NCBI RefSeq assembly: GCF_000802965.1
Contig: NZ_JSAK01000018.1
Location: 124,001-188,000 of the forward strand
Reading direction: 5' to 3'
Length of the DNA stretch: 64,000 bases
Source of the DNA: Pseudomonas fluorescens
Lineage (GTDB): Bacteria > Pseudomonadota > Gammaproteobacteria > Pseudomonadales > Pseudomonadaceae
Below the pieces are notes generated by a model that ran no database searches, was not told the origin of the DNA, and worked only from the letters and a program-made list of their open reading frames with translations. Of this stretch, positions 1-7,665 are shown piece by piece (position 1 is the first letter of the stretch; every line of letters starts with the position of its first letter). A program made the translations under genes and the position numbers.

Positions 1-874
1 GGTTGGCGCCGGGTGTGGCCTTGATGCCGATGTAGACCGAGGGTGTGCCACCGAAAGAGCTGATGGTGTCGTAGTTCTCCGCGCCCATCTCCACCCGCGC
101 CACATCGTTCAGCAGCACCCGACTGTCACCCTCGACCTTGAGCGGAATCGCGGCGAAGGCTTCGGCAGATTTGAGTTCGGTGTTGGCGTTGATGCTGGTG
201 ACCACGTACTCGCCTTTCACTTCGCCGGCAGCGGAGAGGAAGTTGTACTTGCGCACAGCATCGGTCACGTCGCTGGCGCTGAGACCGAAACCCGCCAGTT
301 TCACCGGGTCGAGCCACAGGCGCATGGCAAACACCTGGTTGCCAAGAATCTCGGCTTCAGCCATGCCCGGCAACGTCGCCAGTTTCGGCTGGATGACCCG
401 TGACAGGTAGTCGGTAATTTGTGGGTTGTTCAGTTCCTTGCTGAAGAAGCTGATGTACATCAAAGCCGAAGCATCGGCGGCTTCCTTGCTCAGGACCGGG
501 TCTTCGGCGTCCTGGGGCAACTGGTTCTTGACCTCGTTGGCCTTGGCCAGCAGTTCGGTGAACAAGCGGTCGCTATTGGCGCCGATGCGCGCGTAGATCG
601 AGATCACCGAGAAGTTCTGGCGACTGACCGAGGTCATGTAGTCGATACCCTCGGCGCTGGCCAGGCTCTGCTGCATCGGTTGGGTGATGTAACCCTGAAT
701 GGTTTCGGCGTTGGCTCCGGGGTACGCGGTGGTCACCGTGATCAGGGCGTTTTCCATTTGCGGGTACTGGCGCAGCGGCAGCTTGCTCCAGGCCTGGAAG
801 CCCAGCAGGACGATCAGCAGGCTGACCACGGTGGCGAGCACCGGGCGGCGGATGAACGGATCAGTAAAAGCCAT
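1..874 (-). CDS. mexW: RND multidrug efflux permease, N-terminal part (MexW-like)
   Basis: Inner-membrane proton-driven pump of a tripartite RND efflux system. About 291 residues are visible before the gene runs off the left edge; the family is about 1,020 residues long. The start is the ATG at 874, giving MAFTDPFIRRPVLATVVSLL, the usual RND N-terminus with the first membrane helix, followed by the periplasmic porter segment (PGANAETIQGYITQPMQQSL) typical of HAE-1 permeases. It lies 13 bases after the adaptor gene on the same strand, so the two form one operon. The symbol rests on gene order: in P. aeruginosa mexV-mexW sit beside icmP, bifA and sodB, as here. The substrate cannot be read from this part, and no outer-membrane channel gene is visible. 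Confidence 0.88.
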   Translation of the reverse strand, partial: MAFTDPFIRRPVLATVVSLLIVLLGFQAWSKLPLRQYPQMENALITVTTAYPGANAETIQGYITQPMQQSLASAEGIDYMTSVSRQNFSVISIYARIGANSDRLFTELLAKANEVKNQLPQDAEDPVLSKEAADASALMYISFFSKELNNPQITDYLSRVIQPKLATLPGMAEAEILGNQVFAMRLWLDPVKLAGFGLSASDVTDAVRKYNFLSAAGEVKGEYVVTSINANTELKSAEAFAAIPLKVEGDSRVLLNDVARVEMGAENYDTISSFGGTPSVYIGIKATPGAN

Positions 875-887
875 GGGGGTTCCTTGA

Positions 888-2036
888 TCAGTCAGCGCGA
901 GGCTGACTGTTCTTCTCGGCTAGGGTCTTGTCGTCGCTGATGGCGATGTGCGCACCGTTATCCAGTTTGATCTGGCCGGCCGTGACCACTTTTTCGCCGC
1001 TCTTCACGCCTTTGGTAATCATCACCAGCCCGTCGCGGCGTTCGCCGGTTTCGATGAAGCGCCGTTCGGCAATCAGGATCGGTTGGTCTTTGTCGTCTTT
1101 TTCGATACTGCCGTCTTCGGCTTTTTTCTCTGCGACGACATACAGCGAGTTGCCGTACAGCGTGTAGGTGATCGCGCTTTCCGGCACGACGATGCGCGGT
1201 TGCGGGTCGGGCAACATGACCTGGAGGCTGGCGAACATGCCTGGCAGCAGCTTTCCATCGGGATTGGCCAGGGTGGCGCGGACCTGCATGTTGCGCGTGC
1301 TGTTCTCGAGTTTGGGGTTGATCGCGCTGATGGTGCCGGGGAAGGTCAGCGTCGGATAAGCCGCGACGACGATTTCAACCGGCTGGCCGATGGCGATCTT
1401 TGGCACCGACTGCTCGGGTACGAAGAAATCGACGTAGAGACTACTGAGGTCTTGCAGGGTGGCAATCATGGTGCCGCTGGCCAGATAGTCGCCAACGTCC
1501 ACCTGACGAATGCCGATGGTGCCGCTGAAGGGGGCGACGATGCTTTTCTTGCCGAGTGCAGCCTTGAGTTGATTGACCGATGCCTTGCTCTTTTTCAGTA
1601 CCGCCGAAAGTCGATCGAATTCACCTTTGGAAATGGCCTGGCTGCCAACCAGTTGGCTGCCGCGGCCGTAATCGAGCTGGGCCAGCCCCAGGTCGGCCTG
1701 CGCCGTTTCCAGCAGGGCAGTTTCCACCGCGCTGTCGAGTCGCAACAGGGGTTGACCGGCCTTGACCTTCTGTCCTGACTCGAACTGCAAATCGATGACG
1801 GTGCCGTCGGTCTCCAGGCTCAAGTCCACGCCTTGCAGGGCCGTGAGTGTGCCGACGGTAGGAAGGCGCGCCTGCCAGGGCCGTTCGATGGCTGTGGCCA
1901 CGGCGACGCTGATCGGGGGTTTGGGCGCAGAGAAGCCTTGAATCATCGTGTAGATGGAGAAGGCTTTGTAACCGGCCAGGACCAGCACGATCAACAGAAC
2001 AACACCCAACATGATCAGCATGCGGCGACGCAGCAT
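888..2036 (-). CDS. mexV: RND efflux periplasmic adaptor (membrane fusion protein, MexV-like)
   Basis: Links the RND permease to an outer-membrane channel. The 382-residue product has an N-terminal membrane anchor (LIMLGVVLLIVLVLAGYKAF), then the split lipoyl/barrel-sandwich segment (DGTVIDLQFESGQKVKAGQP near residue 75 and SIVAPFSGTIGIRQVDVGDY near 165) around an alpha-hairpin, then beta-barrel and membrane-proximal domains. The ATG at 2036 is preferred over an upstream non-ATG start because AAGGA lies about 10 bases before it. It is the first gene of the mexVW operon. The upstream gap to the DUF1513 gene holds a REP element, so the pump is probably transcribed separately. No dedicated regulator lies beside it. 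Confidence 0.9.
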   Translation of the reverse strand: MLRRRMLIMLGVVLLIVLVLAGYKAFSIYTMIQGFSAPKPPISVAVATAIERPWQARLPTVGTLTALQGVDLSLETDGTVIDLQFESGQKVKAGQPLLRLDSAVETALLETAQADLGLAQLDYGRGSQLVGSQAISKGEFDRLSAVLKKSKASVNQLKAALGKKSIVAPFSGTIGIRQVDVGDYLASGTMIATLQDLSSLYVDFFVPEQSVPKIAIGQPVEIVVAAYPTLTFPGTISAINPKLENSTRNMQVRATLANPDGKLLPGMFASLQVMLPDPQPRIVVPESAITYTLYGNSLYVVAEKKAEDGSIEKDDKDQPILIAERRFIETGERRDGLVMITKGVKSGEKVVTAGQIKLDNGAHIAISDDKTLAEKNSQPRAD

Positions 2037-2151
2037 ATTTCCAGTTCCTTGGAGAAAATCAGGTGAGACAGTGGGGCACATTACCGCGAGTGGGAAGGGG
2101 AATCCAACTGGCAGTTATTACAGCATGTCAGGCTTTGGAGTACTGGTGACC

Positions 2152-2234
2152 GAAAAAGATCGCAGCCTTCGGCAGCTCCTACAGGGAATGGGTGTACACC
2201 TGTAGGAGCTGCCGAAGGCTGCGATCTTTTCAGC
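2152..2234. repeat. REP/REPIN element, family A
   Basis: Two inverted copies of a GTAGGAGCTGCCGAAGGCTG core (ending in CGATC) face each other around a short loop. The element fills the gap between the DUF1513 gene and mexV. Confidence 0.9.
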
Positions 2235-2239
2235 GTAAC

Positions 2240-3340
2240 TTACGCCATCAAATGCAGATGGTTGTCCCAGAGCCCCGCAGGCAGATCCAGCGGTTTCGCA
2301 ACCAGGTTTGTCTGGCGGCAATCGTAGTAGCGGCAGCGACCCTGGCCCGAAGTCACGACAAAACCGTCGGCCACCGCACCGACCCCGGCGCAATCGGGAA
2401 GTGGCGCATCCAGGCGCACTTCGCCGCTGTCCAGGTCCCAGATGAAAAAGCGGTTGCCCCGTGGCGCGGTCAACGCAACCAGGCGCAAGTCACTGTGTAC
2501 CGCGACGCTCGCGGTGTAATGCCCCATGGCCTGCAATTGATGCTCCGGCACCGGGAACGCCACGAACGGTTGCCCCGGACGCTTGATCGCCAGCAATTCC
2601 GAGTGCTCGTGAGCCGCGCCCATGAACTGCTGGCCGGCGACGATGGTGCCGTCGCTGGCAATCCCCAGGTGGCGCACGCTGTTCATCTGTTGGGCGAGGG
2701 TTTCCTTGCTCAGCAGGGTGCCGTCGCGCTGCATCAAGACCAGACTCGGCTCCATGGCGTTGAGGTTCATCTCGACCCGGCTTTCGGCCTCGGTACGAAT
2801 CCCGCCGTTGGCCACCACCAGGGTTTCGCCATCGGGCATCCACGACACCTGGTGCGGGCCGATGCCGTGGGTGGAGATCTCGCCGCTGTGCACCAGCCGC
2901 TCGCCTTCGAACTTATACACACCCAGCAGGCCGCGACCCGGATCGGAGGTGTCGTTCTCGGTGGCGTACAGCCAGTCGCCGCTGTGGTGAATCACCGCGT
3001 GACCGTAGAAATGCCGGTTCGGTTGCGACGCCACGGTTTGCAGCAACGTACCGTTACGCAGGTCGATCAGGTAGCTCTCGGTGCCCGGACGCCGGGCCAC
3101 AAACAGCGCAATCGGCAGCGACGGGTGGTTAATGATGTCGTGGCAGCGCTGGCCGACCTCGGTGGCGAACACCTGGGTGCCATCCAGCCGATAACCGACG
3201 GCGTAGTGCCTGCCATCGGTATCGTCCCGCGCCGAGAGCAGCAGCGGGCTTCTGTCCTTTTGCTTGAACAGCGTCCAGCCGCCCAGTGTCACTGCTCCCA
3301 GCAGCAAGCTACCTAAAGTCAGAGCCTGACGTCGCAGCAT
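2240..3340 (-). CDS. DUF1513 family exported protein of the imelysin iron cluster
   Basis: Function unknown; family members are beta-propeller-like and sit in Fur-regulated imelysin clusters of proteobacteria (PA4373 position in P. aeruginosa). The product is 366 residues. MLRRQALTLGSLLLGAVTLG is a twin-arginine-like export signal. Repeated blade-like segments follow, such as HHSGDWLYATENDTSDPGRG and SWMPDGETLVVANGGIRTEA. The ATG at 3340 is preferred because GAGGA lies 8 bases upstream; an alternative ATG at 3355 overlaps the upstream imelysin stop as TGATG. Either way it is translationally close to the imelysin gene, so it is the last gene of that operon. Confidence 0.8.
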   Translation of the reverse strand: MLRRQALTLGSLLLGAVTLGGWTLFKQKDRSPLLLSARDDTDGRHYAVGYRLDGTQVFATEVGQRCHDIINHPSLPIALFVARRPGTESYLIDLRNGTLLQTVASQPNRHFYGHAVIHHSGDWLYATENDTSDPGRGLLGVYKFEGERLVHSGEISTHGIGPHQVSWMPDGETLVVANGGIRTEAESRVEMNLNAMEPSLVLMQRDGTLLSKETLAQQMNSVRHLGIASDGTIVAGQQFMGAAHEHSELLAIKRPGQPFVAFPVPEHQLQAMGHYTASVAVHSDLRLVALTAPRGNRFFIWDLDSGEVRLDAPLPDCAGVGAVADGFVVTSGQGRCRYYDCRQTNLVAKPLDLPAGLWDNHLHLMA

Positions 3341-3354
3341 GGCACTCGTCCTCA

Positions 3355-4419
3355 TCAGTCACCGTCGTTGGCGTTGAAGCCCAGTTGGATGCCCAGCGCC
3401 TTGGCCAGTTCGCCTTCGTGCAGGCGATGGACGACGTTGAGGCTGTCATAGAGATCGTTGAGTTGTTGGCGACCGGCATCGTCGTTGAGCATTTCGGTCA
3501 GCGAGCGCTGGTTGCTGGCGAACAGTTTCAGAGACGCGGCATAGGCGGCGTCGATCTTGTCGGCCAACGGTTTCTGCTCGCTCGGCAACAGGCCACGAAT
3601 GCCTTTGTTATCGACCCCTTCCCACACGGTTTTGGCGGCGGCGAGGCTGGCTTCGAGGCCGGTCAGGGACGACTGGCTGCGCCATGCATCGGCCTGGAAC
3701 GGTTGCGGCACGCCCTTGCTCTGGCGGCCCATTGGCGTGCCGAGTTTTTTCTTCAGGCTGTCGAGGGCGGTAACTTGCACACGCAGCACATCGGCGATGG
3801 CTTCGTGGGAGTCGGCATAGCGCTGGTTCGGGAACTTGCTCATCTGCGCGAGCATGCCGTCGGTGTTGTTCCAGCTTTTCAGAATCTCTTCGGCCAGTTG
3901 TTTCTGACGCTCGCCAATGGCGATCAGCAGCGGGCAGTACTTGGCTTTCTGTTCAGCGTTGGCCACATCAGGCTTGCTGTCGAAAAGGATGTATTCGTAG
4001 GCGGACAAGCCTTGCACCACAACGCTGGATTTGGCCAGGGCGGCGGCGTCGATCTGCGGTTGCGCGGTGACCAGTTGCTCGACCTGACGCCCGACCAGGT
4101 TTTTCTTGTCCGGCCAGAATTGAACCTGCCAGGCACGGTTGCCCTCGGCCAGCGGGCCAATCAGCAGCGGTTGCAGCTCGGCCCAGGCTTTTTGTGCGTG
4201 CAGGAAATCGGCGCGGGCGGTCTCGAGGTTTTCCTTGCCTTCGCAGTAGGCGAGGGCGCTGACAGCCAACTGGCGGTCGGCTTCAACCCAGCGTGTATAG
4301 GTCGGTAGAATCACGGACTTGGCGATGGCCGCCGAAGTGACTGCTTGCGGGTCCTGTGGCGAACAGGCACCCAGGGCAAGCGCGGCAAGGCTGGTAAACA
4401 ACAATTTGGGACGGAACAT
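3355..4419 (-). CDS. Imelysin-family lipoprotein (second copy, altered motif)
   Basis: Periplasmic imelysin-fold protein of 354 residues. The N-terminus MFRPKLLFTSLAALALGACS is a lipoprotein signal with an LGAC lipobox. Imelysins are helical bundles linked to iron handling (EfeO/IrpA relatives). The GxHxxE motif of the family is present here only as GLSAYE, with Ser in place of His, so metal binding may differ from the other imelysin in this window. The ATG at 4419 has GGGAG 7 bases upstream. It starts 27 bases after the di-heme oxidoreductase stop and overlaps the DUF1513 reading frame, so the three are co-transcribed. Confidence 0.85.
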   Translation of the reverse strand: MFRPKLLFTSLAALALGACSPQDPQAVTSAAIAKSVILPTYTRWVEADRQLAVSALAYCEGKENLETARADFLHAQKAWAELQPLLIGPLAEGNRAWQVQFWPDKKNLVGRQVEQLVTAQPQIDAAALAKSSVVVQGLSAYEYILFDSKPDVANAEQKAKYCPLLIAIGERQKQLAEEILKSWNNTDGMLAQMSKFPNQRYADSHEAIADVLRVQVTALDSLKKKLGTPMGRQSKGVPQPFQADAWRSQSSLTGLEASLAAAKTVWEGVDNKGIRGLLPSEQKPLADKIDAAYAASLKLFASNQRSLTEMLNDDAGRQQLNDLYDSLNVVHRLHEGELAKALGIQLGFNANDGD

Positions 4420-4446
4420 GTCGGGCTCCCGCTGGAAGAGTGCGTA

Positions 4447-5874
4447 TTAAAGGGAATTCAAAAACGCCAGCAACGCGGCGCGCTGCTCGGCATTGAAAGA
4501 CAAAACCTGTTGCTGCGCCGCTTTTGCCTCGCCGCCATGCCAGAGCACGGCTTCGAGCAAGTTGCGGGCGCGGCCGTCATGCAAAAACTGAGTGTGGCCA
4601 CTGACCGCTTCCGTCAGGCCGATGCCCCACAACGGCGGGGTGCGCCAGTCGCGGCCGCTGGCCTGGAATTCAGTGCGGTTGTCCGCCAGACCGTCGCCCA
4701 TGTCGTGCAGCAGCAGATCGCTGTAAGGGCGAATCACTTGATTGGCCAGTTCAGGTTCGGCGGCGTTGGCGGCGGTGGTGTATTTGGGTGTGTGACAGGA
4801 CTGACAGCCGGTCTGATAAAACAGGTTTTTGCCGGCCAGCACTTGCGGTGCGTTGACATCGCGACGGGCCGGAACGGCGAGGTTACGGCTGTAGAACAGC
4901 ACCAGGCGCAGAATGTTGTCGCTGACTTCCGGCTCGCCATCCGGGCCGTTGCCGTTCGGTGCCGTTTTGCAGGCCGTTTGCGCGTCGGTGCAGTCATCGA
5001 TGGGTCTGAGGCTGGTCGTGAGCCCCATGTCACCGGAAAACGCGTGCACATTTTGTTGATTGAGGTTCGGTTGCCCGGCCTTCCAGCCAAATCGCCCGAG
5101 GACGGTTTTCTGCTGCGCGTCATCCCAGACCCGGTTCGGGCGACCGGCGATGCCGTTTTTTTCTTTGGCCTGAGCGTCGGCGTTGGCCAGGATCGCTTCT
5201 TCGGGAATGGCTTCGAGCAAGCCGAGGCCAATCATCGGCGGTGCAATGCGCGCCGAGAACCGGGTGTCGGGGTGCATCGGTCCGTAACCCAGTTGGGTGA
5301 TGTTCAGTGTCGGTTTGCGCAACTCGACTTCGGTGCCGTCCTTGAAGCGAACCGGTACTGGCGTGTAATCGACCCGCACTTTGCCTTCCGGGACCACGCC
5401 GGGGACGGCCATGTCCTGGAACTGCCCGCCGTAGACCGGCTCCGGCACCACACCCAGTTGCTCGATGACCTTGGCGTAGGCCGGCGCATCGGGGATCGAC
5501 AGGCGCACCAGCATCGACACGGCGTTTGCCGCATCAGGCGTGGGCGGATGACCGCGGCCGTCCTTGATGTGGCAGTTCTGGCAGGCGTTGGTGTTGAACA
5601 GCGGGCCCAGGCCATCGCGGGCGGTGGTGGTCGACGGGGCGATCACCCAGGGGTTGCGGAAAAAACTGTTGCCGACGCTGAAGTCCACGCGCCGTGATGG
5701 CGGCAGGTTGGCGGAGGGCAGGGAGAACGCGTTCTGATCGGTCTTGCGCACGGTCGCACTGCCCCCGGAACGGGCTTCACCGGGTTCGGCCTTGGTGAAA
5801 CGCGGGGCGTCATCGCAGGCACTCAGGCCCAGGGCCAGAAACAGTGCGGACAAGCGAAGAGGCAGCGGGGGCAT
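4447..5874 (-). CDS. Di-heme thiol oxidoreductase family lipoprotein (DUF1111)
   Basis: Periplasmic c-type cytochrome-like protein of 475 residues. MPPLPLRLSALFLALGLSAC is a lipoprotein signal. Two heme-attachment CxxCH motifs are visible, ACQNCH near residue 105 and GCQSCH near 355, as in DHOR/DUF1111 proteins related to MauG and bacterial di-heme peroxidases. The family sits next to imelysins in iron-uptake clusters, where a role in periplasmic iron redox chemistry is inferred. The ATG at 5874 has AGGA 8 bases upstream. It heads the DHOR-imelysin-DUF1513 transcript and is separated from icmP by a terminator and a REP element, so it may have its own promoter or depend on read-through. Confidence 0.87.
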   Translation of the reverse strand: MPPLPLRLSALFLALGLSACDDAPRFTKAEPGEARSGGSATVRKTDQNAFSLPSANLPPSRRVDFSVGNSFFRNPWVIAPSTTTARDGLGPLFNTNACQNCHIKDGRGHPPTPDAANAVSMLVRLSIPDAPAYAKVIEQLGVVPEPVYGGQFQDMAVPGVVPEGKVRVDYTPVPVRFKDGTEVELRKPTLNITQLGYGPMHPDTRFSARIAPPMIGLGLLEAIPEEAILANADAQAKEKNGIAGRPNRVWDDAQQKTVLGRFGWKAGQPNLNQQNVHAFSGDMGLTTSLRPIDDCTDAQTACKTAPNGNGPDGEPEVSDNILRLVLFYSRNLAVPARRDVNAPQVLAGKNLFYQTGCQSCHTPKYTTAANAAEPELANQVIRPYSDLLLHDMGDGLADNRTEFQASGRDWRTPPLWGIGLTEAVSGHTQFLHDGRARNLLEAVLWHGGEAKAAQQQVLSFNAEQRAALLAFLNSL

Positions 5875-5996
5875 CAGACATCCTGCAAGACGAGCAAAAC
5901 AAGGGCGCAAAGTCTAACAGGGCAGGGGGTTTTGAATAAGAGGAATTATCGTTTGCTTGATGTGGGACAGGGTTTTCACTTAGACCGCGGCGCCGC

Positions 5997-6091
5997 CATC
6001 GCTGGCAAGCCAGCTCCCACAAGAATTGCTGGAGCGCTCAGACTTTGCGAGCGCCACCTAACCTGTGGGAGCTGGCTTGCCAGCGATGAGG
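5997..6091. repeat. REP/REPIN element, family B
   Basis: Inverted pair of the GCTGGCAAGCCAGCTCCCAC core, facing its reverse complement (GTGGGAGCTGGCTTGCCAGC) across about 50 bases. It lies between the icmP terminator and the DHOR gene. Confidence 0.9.
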
Positions 6092-6121
6092 CCATGAGCA
6101 TCATCGCAAACGACCGATATG

Positions 6122-6151
6122 AAAAAAGGCGACCCGAAGGTCGCCTTTTTT
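6122..6151 (-). terminator. Rho-independent terminator after icmP
   Basis: Perfect stem AAGGCGACC/GGTCGCCTT with a short GAA-type loop and T-runs on both sides. It sits 18 bases past the icmP stop and should separate icmP from the downstream DHOR operon. Confidence 0.9.
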
Positions 6152-6168
6152 CACTCGGCCAGCGTTGA

Positions 6169-7524
6169 TCAGAATTCGTGATCAGCGTTGTCCGGGTTCA
6201 GGTCGGCGATACCCAGTTTGCCAGCGGCAGCCTCGATCGAACCGGTCTGCTTGACCAGGGAAGCGATGGCGTCGCGAACGATCTGGTTGCCAGCGGCGTT
6301 ACCGGCGGCGATCAGTTGGTCGTAGTGCTCACCCTTGTTGGCGTGGTCAACGATGACCTGCATCTTGGCTTCGGTAGCAGCCAGGTCGGCTTTCAGTGCG
6401 GTGTCGGCAGCCGGGTCTACTTTGGCGACCAGGGACGACAGGCTGGCGCCGGTCATTTTGGTGCCGTCGACGCGGGTGTATTCGCCCAGGTACACGTTAC
6501 GAACGCCTTTGGCATCGTAGAACTGCGAGTTGTGGGTGTTGTCGCTGAAGCAGTCGTGTTCGTCTTCCGGGGAGTTGGCTTCCAGGGAAACCTTCATGCG
6601 CTCGCCCGCCAGTTCGCCCAGGGACAGGCTGCCCATGCCGAACAGCATTTTGCGCAGGCCGCTTTCAGCCGGTTCGGCTTCCAGGGTGGCGCGGTAGTTG
6701 TCGGCCACGTTCGGCTTCCAGTTACCGACCATTTCTTCCAGGTCGCTGACCAGCAGTTGCGTCACGGATTTCAGGTAAGCGCGGCGACGATCGTTGTGAC
6801 CGCCGGTGGCGCCTTTGCCTTCCAGGTAGTCCGAAGGCGGACGGTTGCCAGCGCCAGGGCCGGTGCCGTTCAGGTCCTGGCCCCAGAGCAGGAATTCGAT
6901 GGCGTGGTAGCCAGTGGCGACGTTGGCCTCGGAACCGCCCAGCTCGTTCAGGCTGGCGAGTTTTTCCGGGGTGATGTCTTTCACGTCGACCTTGTCTTCG
7001 CCGACCTGAACCTGAGTGTTGGCGATGATGTTTGCGGTGGCGCCCGGGTTGCCCAGCGCGTGCTCGTAGGATTTGTCGACGTAATCGATCAGGCCTTCGT
7101 CCAGTGGCCAGGCGTTCACCTGACCTTCCCAGTCGTCGATGATGGTGTTGCCGAAGCGGAACACTTCGCTCTGCAGGTAAGGAACGCGAGCGGCAATCCA
7201 GGCAGCCTTGGCGGCTTTCAGGGTGTCGGCGTTCGGCTTGGCGAGGAAGGCGTCAACGGCGGTTTGCAGGGTTTTCGCGGTGGATTCGGCATCGCTGTAA
7301 ACAGCGAATACGATGTCGGCGTAGTGCGCGACAACGGCTTTGGCAGCGGCTTCGTCGACTTTGGCGGCAGCGGCAGGTGCAGCGGCTGGAGCAGCCGGGG
7401 CAGCAGCGGTGCTGGCAGCCGGCGCAGGAGCGGCAGCTTTTTCTTTGTCTTTGCCTTCACCGCAACCGGCGAGGGAAATTGCGATGGCCAACAGACTGGC
7501 GGTAGCCAGAGGCATACGAATCAT
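6169..7524 (-). CDS. icmP: Imelysin/insulin-cleaving metalloproteinase-like lipoprotein IcmP
   Basis: Exported imelysin-family protein of 451 residues, matching P. aeruginosa IcmP (PA4370) in position, size and N-terminus. MIRMPLATASLLAIAISLAG followed by CGEG is a lipoprotein signal, then an Ala/Pro/Lys-rich linker leads into the imelysin domain. The GxHxxE motif is intact as GYHAIE near residue 215. Family members are iron-repressed and related to EfeO/IrpA; the proteinase activity reported for IcmP is family knowledge, not visible here. The ATG at 7524 has GCAGGA 8 bases upstream, whereas the ATG at 7533 has no spaced ribosome-binding site. A Fur-box-like palindrome lies about 60 bases upstream. 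Confidence 0.9.
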   Translation of the reverse strand: MIRMPLATASLLAIAISLAGCGEGKDKEKAAAPAPAASTAAAPAAPAAAPAAAAKVDEAAAKAVVAHYADIVFAVYSDAESTAKTLQTAVDAFLAKPNADTLKAAKAAWIAARVPYLQSEVFRFGNTIIDDWEGQVNAWPLDEGLIDYVDKSYEHALGNPGATANIIANTQVQVGEDKVDVKDITPEKLASLNELGGSEANVATGYHAIEFLLWGQDLNGTGPGAGNRPPSDYLEGKGATGGHNDRRRAYLKSVTQLLVSDLEEMVGNWKPNVADNYRATLEAEPAESGLRKMLFGMGSLSLGELAGERMKVSLEANSPEDEHDCFSDNTHNSQFYDAKGVRNVYLGEYTRVDGTKMTGASLSSLVAKVDPAADTALKADLAATEAKMQVIVDHANKGEHYDQLIAAGNAAGNQIVRDAIASLVKQTGSIEAAAGKLGIADLNPDNADHEF

Positions 7525-7585
7525 GGCGAACATCCTGCTTCGAGAGGGGGTGGTATGACGCGTCCAGCGCGCAAAACTGCGACAT

Positions 7586-7604
7586 AATGCAAATCTTTCG
7601 CATT
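7586..7604 (-). promoter_or_regulatory. Fur-box-like palindrome upstream of icmP
   Basis: AATGCAAATCTTTCGCATT is a 19-base near-palindrome (7 of 9 pairs), inside a longer CATAATGC/GCATTATG inverted repeat at 7583-7607. It fits the Fur site pattern and sits 62-80 bases before the icmP start, where it could block the promoter when iron is plentiful. Confidence 0.7.
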
Positions 7605-7665
7605 ATGTGTAAAGGGTTGTGCTTGGAAATATTTCTTATTCAGGGAAGAGGTGTTGCAGATCTTT

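Noticed and set aside
6178..7587. Long plus-strand frame of about 469 codons opposite icmP
   Set aside because: It is the antisense shadow of icmP; high-GC third positions create long open frames on the opposite strand. It has no family signal or ribosome-binding site.
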